Below, in pieces: positions 52,962 through 61,134 of a DNA stretch of 64,000 bases. A program made the position numbers and the translations under genes. The DNA comes from RUG708 sp050946535 (GTDB lineage Bacteria > Bacillota > Clostridia > Peptostreptococcales > Anaerovoracaceae). Numbering within the stretch: the stretch's first letter is position 1; each line of letters opens with the position of its first letter. The stretch covers positions 132,672-196,671 of the forward strand of contig JBMNUZ010000003.1 of assembly GCA_050946535.1 (NCBI GenBank). The letters run 5' to 3'. The notes below the pieces were generated by a model. It searched no databases. It was not told the origin of the DNA and saw only the letters and a program-made list of their open reading frames with translations.

Positions 52962-53215
52962 ACAAGCTTATGGATCAGCTACGAAAAGTAATATAGTACT
53001 GAAACCGCTCTGAATCAGCTTCAGTAAGCAATATCATTCTGAAGTTGCTGTAAACAAGTTTCAAAACCAGCTTTGGTAAGGAATATCGTGCTGAAGCCGT
53101 TGTGAACTAGCTTTCAGGAAGTAATATCTTGTTGAAGCCGCTCTGAATCAGCTCCGGTAAGTAATATCGTGCCGAAGCAGCTTTTAACCAGATCTGGGAA
53201 GTTATTTTGTGAGGC
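52960..53215. repeat. Degenerate ~40-bp tandem repeat after rluB
   Basis: About six diverged copies follow one another; the best preserved, near 53025 and 53145, share TGAATCAGCT, GGTAAG, AATATCGTG and CTGAAGCCGCT. Several units can form a CTTCAG/CTGAAG-type hairpin in which changes in one arm are partly matched by wobble pairs in the other. No reading frame persists. The rest of the gap to 53407 holds a promoter. Confidence 0.72.
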
Positions 53216-53282
53216 CGGCGCAGCCGTGTACCGTTACAGGAATTCAGGAACATGCAGCGCAGGCTCTTTTTTCGTCTGCATA

Positions 53283-53311
53283 TTGACATAATATGTAAGA
53301 AATGATATATT
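53283..53311 (+). promoter_or_regulatory. Near-consensus extended -10 promoter for the MinD-like gene
   Basis: TTGACA (53283-53288), 17-nt spacer, TATATT (53306-53311) preceded by TGA. It is about 100 bp before the gene. ATGTA and TACAT flank the -10 as an inverted repeat, which might be an operator. Confidence 0.82.
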
Positions 53312-53407
53312 TTACATGAAAAAGAAAAGCGCCGGCCGCGGCATCAAAAAATGGTACATGCCCGCATACCGGCGGAAAGAAGGGATTGAGGTGTATCAGG
53401 GGTAAAG

Positions 53408-54733
53408 ATGCTGATAAGAATAATGACTTCAAGAGCCTCTCAGTACAGAAAGCTGATCGATAAGTACAGCGGATCGGCAGACTTCGTCTGCGATGGTTCG
53501 GCCGATTCCGTCTTCGACAGCGGCGAGAGCGGCAAGCCTGATATTATAATAGTGGATCCAGCCTGTCTGAGCAGCAGCTTTACGGCGGCGGCTATCAGAA
53601 AGCGAGCTGCGTCCGAAAAGACAGATGTTATAGTAGGAGATCCCGGCCGCCCGAGAAGTCTCGAGCGCGAGCTGGCGGCGGCCGGCCTTACGGCGGTGGA
53701 ATCTGAAAACACGAGCGGTGATATCGTACCAGCGGAAGCAGAAACTGCAGGAATATCCCGCTGCAGAATAGGCATCGCAGGGCTTACGGACGATTCCGGG
53801 GCAGAGCTGATCACGATGATGCTCGCGGAAGAGCTGGCTTCCGAACTGCTCGGTACGGGAGGGCTCGTTACAGTCTACTCGCCGGGCGATCCGTATTTTT
53901 ACCGCGCGCTTTCGCTCGGCAGCAGATTTCCGGACGGCGGCTTCAAAGACGTGACGGCGATGTATCGCGAGATGGACGAGGAAATCCGGATCGGGGAAAC
54001 TCAGTCAGATCCACATGCGGCTGCGGCAGGAGAACGGGAGGCAGACGAAAATATTGCTCATGAAGAGCAGGAGGACTTTCCCGGAGGAGTTTATTCAGGA
54101 TTCCAGGGACGAGGTCCGTTCGATGAGCCGAAAGAGTTTCCCGGACCGGAGGAGTTTTGCAGACCGGAGGAGCTTCGCAGATCGGAAGAGTTTTCCGGAT
54201 CGAGACCTGCCGCGGATGGTTCAGAACTGCTTACTATCAACGAGGACGAGGGCATCTGCTGGGCTGTTTCGGACGGCTCACCAGCAGCCGACTGCGCTGT
54301 TTCCGAGGCCAGAGCGTCTTTTGCAGACAGGCTCGAAGGAGTTTTCGTACTGAGAAAATACACGTGCAGAGAACTTGCGGAGGAGCAGAGCTTCATACAC
54401 AAGTACCTCGACGCGGTTATCGCAGTCGCGGACCCGCTGCCGAGCAAGATGGCGAGATCGGCGGAGAGCCTCAGGATTATTAAAGAATGCGGCGTGCCGG
54501 TTATATACGCGGTCAACAGAATGAACAGCGGCGTCGACGGTTCGGAAATACTGAGGTTCCTCGGCACATACGACGCCGTGTTTCTGCCGCCTGCCGATCC
54601 AGAACTCGTCTACAGATACGAATATCTCGGAGTCAATCCCTACAGAAATGAAAAAATCCGCAGGCAGCTCATGGAGCCGCTGTGCGGATTGTCGGACAGA
54701 ATCAGAAGCGTGTGTCAGATCAGTGGCATCTGA
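53408..54733 (+). CDS. MinD/CpaE-like protein with degenerate P-loop and hexapeptide repeats
   Basis: A 441-residue protein of no firm family. Residues 1-110 look like a receiver-type alpha/beta fold (LIRIMTSRASQYRKLI, PDIIIVDPACL). From residue 120 the sequence follows a MinD/CpaE-like ATPase, but the Walker A position reads GIAGLTDDSGAEL with no Lys-Thr. The C-terminal half has LDAVIAVADPLPSKMARSAES and CGVPVIYAVNRMNSG, like the later strands of such ATPases. Between them, residues 241-264 are four tandem hexapeptides (PKEFPG, PEEFCR, PEELRR, SEEFSG) encoded by exact 18-bp DNA units. Nucleotide hydrolysis is doubtful. A strong promoter drives it alone; the end overlaps the convergent 5-FCL gene by 14 bp. 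Confidence 0.65.
   Translation: MLIRIMTSRASQYRKLIDKYSGSADFVCDGSADSVFDSGESGKPDIIIVDPACLSSSFTAAAIRKRAASEKTDVIVGDPGRPRSLERELAAAGLTAVESENTSGDIVPAEAETAGISRCRIGIAGLTDDSGAELITMMLAEELASELLGTGGLVTVYSPGDPYFYRALSLGSRFPDGGFKDVTAMYREMDEEIRIGETQSDPHAAAAGEREADENIAHEEQEDFPGGVYSGFQGRGPFDEPKEFPGPEEFCRPEELRRSEEFSGSRPAADGSELLTINEDEGICWAVSDGSPAADCAVSEARASFADRLEGVFVLRKYTCRELAEEQSFIHKYLDAVIAVADPLPSKMARSAESLRIIKECGVPVIYAVNRMNSGVDGSEILRFLGTYDAVFLPPADPELVYRYEYLGVNPYRNEKIRRQLMEPLCGLSDRIRSVCQISGI
54128..54199 (+). repeat. Four 18-bp tandem repeats inside the MinD-like gene
   Basis: Units start at 54128, 54146, 54164 and 54182 (consensus CCGGAGGAGTTTTGCAGA) and keep the frame, giving a hexapeptide repeat rich in Glu and Phe. 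Confidence 0.9.
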
Positions 54734-55316
54734 TTACTCCGTTTTCGGTAAATATGTAATCGCATTTGATGTCGTTTTCATCCTGCGGAATGTCTTCGAC
54801 GATCTGTATTGCCCACGCGAGGGCGGCGAGAATAGGAAGCTTTCCTTCGCACATGCCGAGAAAGCGGTCGTAGCAGCCCTTTCCGTATCCGACCCTCGAT
54901 CCGCTCTTGTCGAATGCGACGCCTGGCATCAGGATTATATCCGCGTCTTCAGGCGTTATGTGATCCGTCTTTTCAGGGTCAGGCTCTGGAATTCCCATTG
55001 ACGACGGTGCAAGGTCTTCCAGCGAATCTACAAGACACGCCGTGATGCTGAAATCCGGCCCGGTATAAGGTACGGCGAGACGCGCGCCCGAATCGAGCAG
55101 CATCTGGTTTACAGACTTCGTAGGAAATTCGGTTTTATATGACATATATGACATCACGGTAAGCTCATCGAGACTGCGGCCGGTTACTTCCTCGATAAAA
55201 GATTTTACCGCTTCGCCTGCGTTTTCGCTGCAGTCCTCTATCTCGACGGATGAAATTGTGCTGCGTCTGCGGAGCACATCCCGGCGGATCATCGACTTTA
55301 CTGATTCTACATCCAT
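54720..55316 (-). CDS. 5-formyltetrahydrofolate cyclo-ligase
   Basis: Converts 5-formyl-THF to methenyl-THF with ATP, returning folate to the one-carbon pool that feeds PurN. The 198-residue protein has IRRDVLRRR at the start, VMSYMSYKTEFPT and ILMPGVAFDKSGSRVGYGKGCYDRFL, the family signature. ATG 55316 (minus strand) follows GGAGATTTCC. It is the only housekeeping gene on the minus strand here, convergent with the MinD-like gene and divergent from ftsE with overlapping promoters. Confidence 0.93.
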   Translation of the reverse strand: MDVESVKSMIRRDVLRRRSTISSVEIEDCSENAGEAVKSFIEEVTGRSLDELTVMSYMSYKTEFPTKSVNQMLLDSGARLAVPYTGPDFSITACLVDSLEDLAPSSMGIPEPDPEKTDHITPEDADIILMPGVAFDKSGSRVGYGKGCYDRFLGMCEGKLPILAALAWAIQIVEDIPQDENDIKCDYIFTENGVIRCH

Positions 55317-55338
55317 TTGGGAAATCTCCTTTCTTTAT

Positions 55339-55366
55339 ATAATACGTGTGTTGTTATTTACTGCAA
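55339..55366 (-). promoter_or_regulatory. Promoter for 5-FCL
   Basis: On the minus strand TTGCAG (55366-55361), 16-nt spacer, TATTAT (55344-55339). It overlaps the ftsE promoter on the other strand. Confidence 0.55.
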
Positions 55367-55379
55367 AAATCATTATAAT
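55351..55379 (+). promoter_or_regulatory. Promoter for ftsEX
   Basis: TTGTTA (55351-55356), 17-nt spacer, perfect TATAAT (55374-55379), 70 bp before ftsE. Confidence 0.7.
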
Positions 55380-55448
55380 TAAAATATTGTAAAAATCAAA
55401 GATCAAAGATGTAAAAGCTTTTTTATCAGAAAGCAAAAGGGGACATAG

Positions 55449-56330
55449 ATGATTCAGTTTATTAACGTTTCTAAGAATTATCCCGAGGGAAACGGTCTTT
55501 CTGAGGTTAATATACGTATCAGCGACGGCGAGTTCGTGTTCCTGGTAGGACCGAGCGGCGCCGGAAAAACGACATTCATAAAACTTATCCTGAGGGAGAT
55601 TGTTCCGGACGAAGGCAGGATTCTTTTCGACGATTACGAAGTAAACACTCTTCCAAACAGACTAATTCCATATTACAGAAGAAATATCGGGATTGTATTT
55701 CAGGACTTCAGGCTGCTCCGCAGAATGACAGTCTATGAAAATGTAGCTTTCGCCATGGAAGCAGTTCACCAGAAGAAAAAACTCATCAAAAAGCAGGTGC
55801 CTCATATTCTCAATCTGGTCGGTATCAGCGAAAAGGCCGATCATTACCCGGAGGAACTTTCCGGAGGAGAGGCGCAGAGAGTAGCGATCGCAAGGGCTAT
55901 CGTCAACAATCCCAAGATACTCATCGCCGACGAGCCTACCGGAAATCTCGATCCTGAAAAGTCGTGGGAGATCATGAACCTGCTGAACCAGATCAATCTA
56001 AGGGGAACGACGGTAGTCATGGTCACGCACGCGAAGGACATCGTCGACAGGATGGAAAAGCGGGTTATCCAGATAGAGAAAGGCAGAATCGTCAGAGACG
56101 ACGAAGAAGGACTGTATATAAGGAAGCGTTCTGTGGACAACAATCTGCGGAAGGCCGTAGATGCGGACAGTTTCGAGCAGCGCGTAAGGGAGCGCAGGTA
56201 TCAGCAGAGGCTTAAAGCATTGAAAAACAAGAATAAAATCGAAATAGAAGATGAAAACGAAAGTGACGCTCCGTCTCTGAACAACAGCATCAGGCAAAGC
56301 AGCAGCATCAGGCACGGTGACGATAAATGA
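55449..56330 (+). CDS. ftsE: Cell division ATP-binding protein FtsE with C-terminal extension
   Basis: ABC ATPase of the FtsEX complex, which turns ATP hydrolysis into activation of a septal or side-wall hydrolase. P-loop GPSGAGKTT (G34-T42), Q-loop FQDFRLL, signature LSGGE (137-141), Walker B ILIADEPTGNLD (D161-E162) and the switch His in VMVTHAKD are all intact. The family usually has about 220-230 residues; this protein has 293, the extra 65 being basic then acidic, unlike the family (RYQQRLKALKNKNKIEIEDE). AAAAGGGG precedes ATG 55449. It overlaps ftsX by 4 bp (ATGA). Confidence 0.95.
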   Translation: MIQFINVSKNYPEGNGLSEVNIRISDGEFVFLVGPSGAGKTTFIKLILREIVPDEGRILFDDYEVNTLPNRLIPYYRRNIGIVFQDFRLLRRMTVYENVAFAMEAVHQKKKLIKKQVPHILNLVGISEKADHYPEELSGGEAQRVAIARAIVNNPKILIADEPTGNLDPEKSWEIMNLLNQINLRGTTVVMVTHAKDIVDRMEKRVIQIEKGRIVRDDEEGLYIRKRSVDNNLRKAVDADSFEQRVRERRYQQRLKALKNKNKIEIEDENESDAPSLNNSIRQSSSIRHGDDK

Positions 56331-57220
56331 TAAGATCTCTCGCATATACTATAAAACAGGCGTTCAAACAGACCGCCAGAAACAAGACGATGATGTTCAC
56401 GTCGCTTTTTTCCATTACAGCAATGATGCTCATTCTTGGGCTTTTCCTGATACTCGCGGTAAATGTCAATATCATGACAAGGAACGCTCAGGAGGAATTC
56501 GACATGGTCGAGATCTACCTGGAAGACAGCGTTACGCAGACTCAGATAAACGACATGAAAGACGAGCTCGAAAATCTCGATTACGTCAAGAGCGTCGAGT
56601 ACGTCAGCAAAGACCAGGCGATGGAGATCATGAAGGAAAGATGGGGCGACAATGCTTATCTGCTCGACGGTCTTACGGAGAACCCGCTTCCGGCATCTCT
56701 GCAGGTCAGGGTTAATAATATCGAGGACGCGGACCGGCTCGTCAGTTACGCCGAAAATATGGACGGGGCAGAGGACGTCGCGTACCGTCAGGACGAGATA
56801 AACAAGATACTGAAGATAACGAACGCGATTCAGATCGGAGCGCTCGTAGTCATCATATTCCTGGTTATTGTATCTATCGTGGTCGTGGCCAACACCATAA
56901 AACTGACAGTGCTTGCCCGGGGGCGTGAGATAAGGATAATGAAATACGTGGGGGCGACCAACTGGTTCATCCGGGGTCCGTTCCTCACCGAAGGCATAAT
57001 CATAGGAATAATAGCGGCGCTGATTTCGTCGGCTATCGTCGGAGGTTTATACTCCGCGTTCGTGCAGAATTCGTCGCAGAAGATACTCGTCATGTTTTCG
57101 ACGAGTCTGATTCCGGTATCCAGCCTCGTATTAAACGTGATAGTGATTTTCCTCGCGCTCGGAATCAGCATCGGCGCCATCGGAAGCATCATTTCCATGA
57201 GGAGATTCCTCGACACGTAA
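56327..57220 (+). CDS. ftsX: Cell division protein FtsX
   Basis: Membrane partner of FtsE, 297 residues. It has a cytoplasmic N-terminus, TM1 (about 23-45), a large extracellular loop (about 46-165; VEIYLEDSVTQTQINDMKDEL, NPLPASLQVRV) that in other species touches the hydrolase, then three further TM helices with LARGREIRIMKYVGATNWFIRGPFLTEG, the conserved FtsX coupling segment. Start ATG overlaps the ftsE stop. The LytM hydrolase gene follows after 280 bp. Confidence 0.95.
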   Translation: MIRSLAYTIKQAFKQTARNKTMMFTSLFSITAMMLILGLFLILAVNVNIMTRNAQEEFDMVEIYLEDSVTQTQINDMKDELENLDYVKSVEYVSKDQAMEIMKERWGDNAYLLDGLTENPLPASLQVRVNNIEDADRLVSYAENMDGAEDVAYRQDEINKILKITNAIQIGALVVIIFLVIVSIVVVANTIKLTVLARGREIRIMKYVGATNWFIRGPFLTEGIIIGIIAALISSAIVGGLYSAFVQNSSQKILVMFSTSLIPVSSLVLNVIVIFLALGISIGAIGSIISMRRFLDT

Positions 57221-57361
57221 TAGTCTGCAGGCAATATGCTTCTGTCGTCAGAATGCCAGGGAAATTCTTAGATACATAAATAACTCGAAGTATGATAATC
57301 TATTGTTAATAGATTTTAACATTTTAAAGCTGTTTAACAGCCGGATCATGGTCAGATCATT

Positions 57362-57415
57362 ACCGGAACGCAGCCGGAACATAGCCGGAACGTAGCCGGA
57401 ACATAGCCGGAACAT
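57362..57415. repeat. 11-bp tandem repeat upstream of the LytM gene
   Basis: Four exact-length units AGCCGGAACRT start at 57372, 57383, 57394 and 57405, after one diverged copy. Two near-identical palindromes, GCTGTTTAACAGC (57329-57341) and GCTGTTTCACAGC (57428-57440), flank the array. Confidence 0.88.
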
Positions 57416-57500
57416 TGCAGGGTCAGGGCTGTTTCACAGCAATACAGCAATATTAATATAACAGCGTCGCCGGAGAATCAATCCGCAAGGAGGGTTGCAC

Positions 57501-58628
57501 TTGAAAAGAAAGAAGATAACTGCACTGGTTCTCACGCTTGTGATGGTGTTTGCGGCCGTGCCGCCAGCGGTATCCGCCGCCACATCGAGCAGCAGTATTC
57601 AGGATCAGCTGCAGGATGCTCAGAATCAGCTTAAGGAAGGTCAGGAAAAACAGAACAGTCTCATCGAGCAGATCGACAGCATCAATTCTCAGATTTCGCA
57701 GATCGAGGAGGAGATAAGCGCTGCGGACGAAGAGATTGCAAAAAAGGAGACTGAGATACAGGAAGCCCAGGAAAATCTCGATAATCAGAAGGCCAAGATA
57801 TCCAAACAGAACAACGACCTCAACGAGCGTCTCCGGGCGATGTACAAGAGCGGAGAAACAGGAATACTCGAAGTACTGCTCGGTTCGTCCGATATTACTG
57901 AGCTGATCTCCAACCTCGACATGATCCAGCTGATCTACTCGAACGACCAGAAAGTGCTCGAGCAGATGAAGACTCAGTACAGCGCGATCGAGGACGAGAA
58001 GAATACGCTGGAGAAACTCCAGGAACAGCTGAAGGAACAGCAGAACGAGAAGAAACAGAGAGAAAGCGAGCTTGAGTCCAAAAAAGCTGATGTAGAAGAG
58101 CTCGAACAGCAGGTGGCTCAAGACAACGAAGCCCTCGAGGCTCAGATCGACGAGCTCAATAAAGAAGCTCAGCAGATTACCTCGGAAATCCAGCAGGGAG
58201 AGATCGAAGCGAGCACATCCTCGGATTCGACTTATTCAGGTTCGACGATGCTCTGGCCTGTGCCTTCGTCACACAGAATAACTTCGGAGTACGGCAACAG
58301 GTACCATCCTATCCTTCACGTTTACAAGTTCCATTCCGGCATCGATATAGGCGCGTCCCAGGGCTCGCAGATTCTCGCCGCCAACGACGGAACTGTAATA
58401 TATGCGTCGACCAAGGGCGGATACGGAAACTGCGTCATGATAGACCACGGCGGCGGTGTCGTCACGCTTTACGGCCACTGCAGCAAGCTGCTGGTAAGCA
58501 CCGGCGAGAAAGTTACGAGAGGACAGAACATCGCTCTCGTCGGCAGCACAGGCCAGTCGACAGGTCCGCACTGCCACTTCGAAGTCAGAATAAACGGATC
58601 GACGACGAACCCTATGAATTACCTCTAG
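57501..58628 (+). CDS. Secreted coiled-coil M23 (LytM) peptidoglycan hydrolase, EnvC/CwlO-like
   Basis: A 375-residue secreted protein: signal peptide (KRKKITALVLTLVMVF, ending AVSA), long coiled coil (about 30-245, rich in Gln/Glu heptads), short linker and a LytM domain with GNRYHPIL, HSGIDIG (H278, D282), GYGHC-like YGHCSKLL and GPHCHFEV (H357, H359). All four zinc and catalytic ligands are present, so it should be an active endopeptidase. The layout matches FtsEX-controlled hydrolases or activators (EnvC, PcsB, CwlO), and the gene follows ftsEX. TTG 57501 is 6 nt after AAGGAGGG; a TTG at 57495 touches that site. Direct activation by FtsX is inferred. Confidence 0.92.
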   Translation: MKRKKITALVLTLVMVFAAVPPAVSAATSSSSIQDQLQDAQNQLKEGQEKQNSLIEQIDSINSQISQIEEEISAADEEIAKKETEIQEAQENLDNQKAKISKQNNDLNERLRAMYKSGETGILEVLLGSSDITELISNLDMIQLIYSNDQKVLEQMKTQYSAIEDEKNTLEKLQEQLKEQQNEKKQRESELESKKADVEELEQQVAQDNEALEAQIDELNKEAQQITSEIQQGEIEASTSSDSTYSGSTMLWPVPSSHRITSEYGNRYHPILHVYKFHSGIDIGASQGSQILAANDGTVIYASTKGGYGNCVMIDHGGGVVTLYGHCSKLLVSTGEKVTRGQNIALVGSTGQSTGPHCHFEVRINGSTTNPMNYL

Positions 58629-58655
58629 AGACTGTTAATAATATAGATTACAAGG

Positions 58656-58678
58656 GGCGGCCCTGCGGGGCCGTCTTT
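58656..58678 (+). terminator. Probable terminator after the LytM gene
   Basis: GGCGGCCC and GGGCCGTC flank a TGCG loop (one wobble), followed by only TTTG. A GC-rich stem with short T-run; efficiency is uncertain. Confidence 0.5.
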
Positions 58679-58684
58679 GCTGTG

Positions 58685-58890
58685 ATAGATAATGAAATCG
58701 ATGACGAGATCGACAACAAAATTGATAATGAAATCGATGACGGCATCACTAACGCAGGCGAAAACGGAATCGAAACGAGATCGATAATAAAGAGATCGAT
58801 ATGAACTAGATCGACAGCGAGATCTAAAACGAATTCAATAATGAAGTCGATGACAAGATCGACAGCGAAATCGATACATATATATAGATA
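58685..58890. repeat. Degenerate 12-bp tandem repeat between the LytM gene and recJ
   Basis: Diverged copies of GAAATCGATGAC / GAGATCGACAAC run through the gap. The first third keeps a frame (a Asp/Asn-Glu-Ile-Asp repeat) but it soon meets stops, so no gene is called. Confidence 0.72.
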
Positions 58891-58907
58891 CAAATACAGA
58901 TACTGAT

Positions 58908-60563
58908 ATGAAGATGAAGCTCAATCCAATAATAAAAAAGATATTGTCAGACAGAGGCATCGTAACCAGGGAACAGATCAAGGAGTATCTGTCGCCGGTT
59001 CCGCAGAGTACATACGATCCATTTCTGCTGAAAAACATGAACGAAGCCTGTGACAGAATCGTAAAGGCAGTCAAAGACGGCGAACGCATATGCATCTACG
59101 GCGACTACGACGTGGACGGAGTCACATCGGTGACGCTGCTGTCGGAAATCCTCGGAAGCGTTACGGAAAACCTGACATATTACATACCGTCACGTTTCAC
59201 CGAGGGATACGGCCTGAACATGGGAGCCGTGGACAAAATGCACGCCGACGGAGTTTCTCTCGTGATCACCGTCGATACCGGATGCACGGCCAGAGAAGAA
59301 GCGGCCCACATAAAAGAGCTCGGAATGGACATCGTGGTTACAGACCATCACCGCGTGGATCCCGACAGAAAGCCAGACTGCATAATGATCGACGCGAAGC
59401 AGGAGGGAGAGACGTACCCTTACCGCGATCTCTGCGGCTGCGGCACTGCTTTCAAGCTCGCGCAGGCTCTGCGGACGAGACTCGATATTCCCAGAAACGT
59501 CCTCTATCACTGCCTGGATCTCACAGGAGTTGCGACTGTAGCGGACGTCGTCCCGCTGACCGACGAAAACAGGACGTTCGTCAAGTACGGCATCGACCGC
59601 ATCAGAAAGCAGGAGCGCCCGGGCATGAACGCGCTTCTCAGGACGTCGTCGACAGATCTCGCGACGCTGAGCTCATACGACATTGCATTCAGGATCGGAC
59701 CGAGGCTCAACTCCGCAGGCCGCTTGGAAACCGCCGATGAGAGCGTCGAACTCCTGAGAGCAGAAGACGAAAACGAAGCGATGAAGCGCGCGCAAAAGCT
59801 GGAGTCTCTCAACAGCGAGCGCAGAAGCCTTCAGGACGCGATCTTCGAAAGCGGAGTGCAGTACATAGATGAAAATCTGGCGGACGATCCGTTCATTGTA
59901 TATATTGCAGAGGATGCGAACGAAGGAGTCATGGGCATAGCGGCCGGAAAGCTCAAGGAGAAATACAACAAGCCGGTCATCATCATGGCGCCGACGTCTC
60001 CGGAGGGATACCTGAAGGGTACGGGACGCAGCGTCGACGGAGTCGATATCTTCCGCATGCTCAATGCACACGTTGAATTGTTCGAAAAGTTCGGCGGACA
60101 CGCGGCGGCCTGCGGCTTCACTATCAGCGAGGAGAACGGCCTGAAGCTGCGCGGCATACTGAACAGCGACATGAAGAAAATAATAGAGGCTGATCCTGAC
60201 GTTCTCGAAAGGAAGATAGAGACCGCTGCAGTAATAAAAGCTGACGACGCCAGTCTGGATCTAGCGCTGCAGCTCGAGATGATGGAGCCTTTCGGATGCG
60301 GAAACGAGAGGCCGCTGTTCACGGTCGAAGGGCTTGAAGTAACCGACGTCTACTCGATGGGTGCCAGCGGGCAGTACAGAAAATACGTCTGCAGGACGTC
60401 TTCCGGCAGACTAGATGCCGTCGTGTTCGACAACGAAATAGACGGCTACGACACTGTAACCGCAGGAGACACGCTCGATGCAGTGGCCGAGATCTGCGTC
60501 GACCGCTGGAACGGAAGATCGAGCGTGCAGCTCATTATCAAAGAGATACTCGAGCGCTGCTGA
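58908..60563 (+). CDS. recJ: Single-stranded-DNA exonuclease RecJ
   Basis: DHH-family 5'-3' ssDNA exonuclease used in recombination and repair. The 551-residue protein has CIYGDYDVDGVTS (G65-D70), VDTGCTA, the DHH motif at D146-H148, LCGCGTAFKLAQAL, GVATVADVVPL, and the DHHA1 domain with LKGTGRSVDGVDIF and KFGGHAAACGFTI, ending in the OB-like domain with EPFGCGNERPLFT. It is near the short end of RecJ lengths and lacks the C-terminal extensions of Bacillus RecJ. ATG 58908 has no clear ribosome-binding site; ATG 58914 is an alternative. A stem at the stop codon lacks a T-run. Confidence 0.93.
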   Translation: MKMKLNPIIKKILSDRGIVTREQIKEYLSPVPQSTYDPFLLKNMNEACDRIVKAVKDGERICIYGDYDVDGVTSVTLLSEILGSVTENLTYYIPSRFTEGYGLNMGAVDKMHADGVSLVITVDTGCTAREEAAHIKELGMDIVVTDHHRVDPDRKPDCIMIDAKQEGETYPYRDLCGCGTAFKLAQALRTRLDIPRNVLYHCLDLTGVATVADVVPLTDENRTFVKYGIDRIRKQERPGMNALLRTSSTDLATLSSYDIAFRIGPRLNSAGRLETADESVELLRAEDENEAMKRAQKLESLNSERRSLQDAIFESGVQYIDENLADDPFIVYIAEDANEGVMGIAAGKLKEKYNKPVIIMAPTSPEGYLKGTGRSVDGVDIFRMLNAHVELFEKFGGHAAACGFTISEENGLKLRGILNSDMKKIIEADPDVLERKIETAAVIKADDASLDLALQLEMMEPFGCGNERPLFTVEGLEVTDVYSMGASGQYRKYVCRTSSGRLDAVVFDNEIDGYDTVTAGDTLDAVAEICVDRWNGRSSVQLIIKEILERC

Positions 60564-60720
60564 CTGCAGCGCTTCGCCGCCAGCCAGTCCTCCATTACCA
60601 CCTTTCCAATGCCTGACAATCCGATATCCATCGCCTGACAAAAAATTCAAAATAATTGATCAAAGCTTGCGGATTTAAGCTGTAATGTTCTGTATACATG
60701 AGGGAATTCCTTCTTGCCGG

Positions 60721-60749
60721 TTGAGTTACTTCGCGCTTTAGTGTATAAT
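60721..60749 (+). promoter_or_regulatory. Promoter for the YerC-type regulator
   Basis: TTGAGT (60721-60726), 17-nt spacer, perfect TATAAT (60744-60749), about 75 bp before the gene. Confidence 0.75.
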
Positions 60750-60822
60750 ACTGTGAAGTGTAAAAGCAGAATTCGTTTCATATATTCAAATAAATAATCT
60801 TATCAGGGAGGGAAGTGAACAA

Positions 60823-61134
60823 ATGGCTTTCGAGACAAAGCTGAAATCGGAGGAAACAGACGAGCTCTTTAAGGCAATGCTGACGCTGGACAATCTCGAG
60901 GACTGCTACAGGTTTTTCGAAGATCTCTGCACGGTCAAGGAAATACACGCTATGGCGCAGAGATTCGAAGTGGCGAAGCTGCTGATAGAGCATAAGACAT
61001 ACAGCGAGATCGAGTCCGAAACAGGAGCGAGCACAGCTACGATCAGCAGAATCAACCGTACCCTGCAGTACGGCGCGGACGGCTACACCAGAGTCATTCA
61101 GGCGCAGAAAGAGAACGAGTCTTCAGGCGTCTGA
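60823..61134 (+). CDS. YerC/YecD family TrpR-like transcriptional regulator
   Basis: A 103-residue helical DNA-binding protein of the TrpR-related YerC/YecD family: DLCTVKEIHAMAQRFEVAKLLIEHKTYSEIESETGASTATISRINRTLQYGADGY, where SEIESETGASTATISRINR is the helix-turn-helix. B. subtilis YerC lies in the pcrB-pcrA-ligA region; its targets and ligand are not established. GGGAGGGAAG precedes ATG 60823, and a good promoter lies upstream. A terminator-like structure follows. Confidence 0.9.
   Translation: MAFETKLKSEETDELFKAMLTLDNLEDCYRFFEDLCTVKEIHAMAQRFEVAKLLIEHKTYSEIESETGASTATISRINRTLQYGADGYTRVIQAQKENESSGV

Noticed and set aside
58682..58804. Short GTG-started frame encoding an Asp-Glu-Ile-Asp repeat in the 12-bp array
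   Set aside because: It stops within about 40 codons, lacks a ribosome-binding site and follows directly from the DNA repeat.
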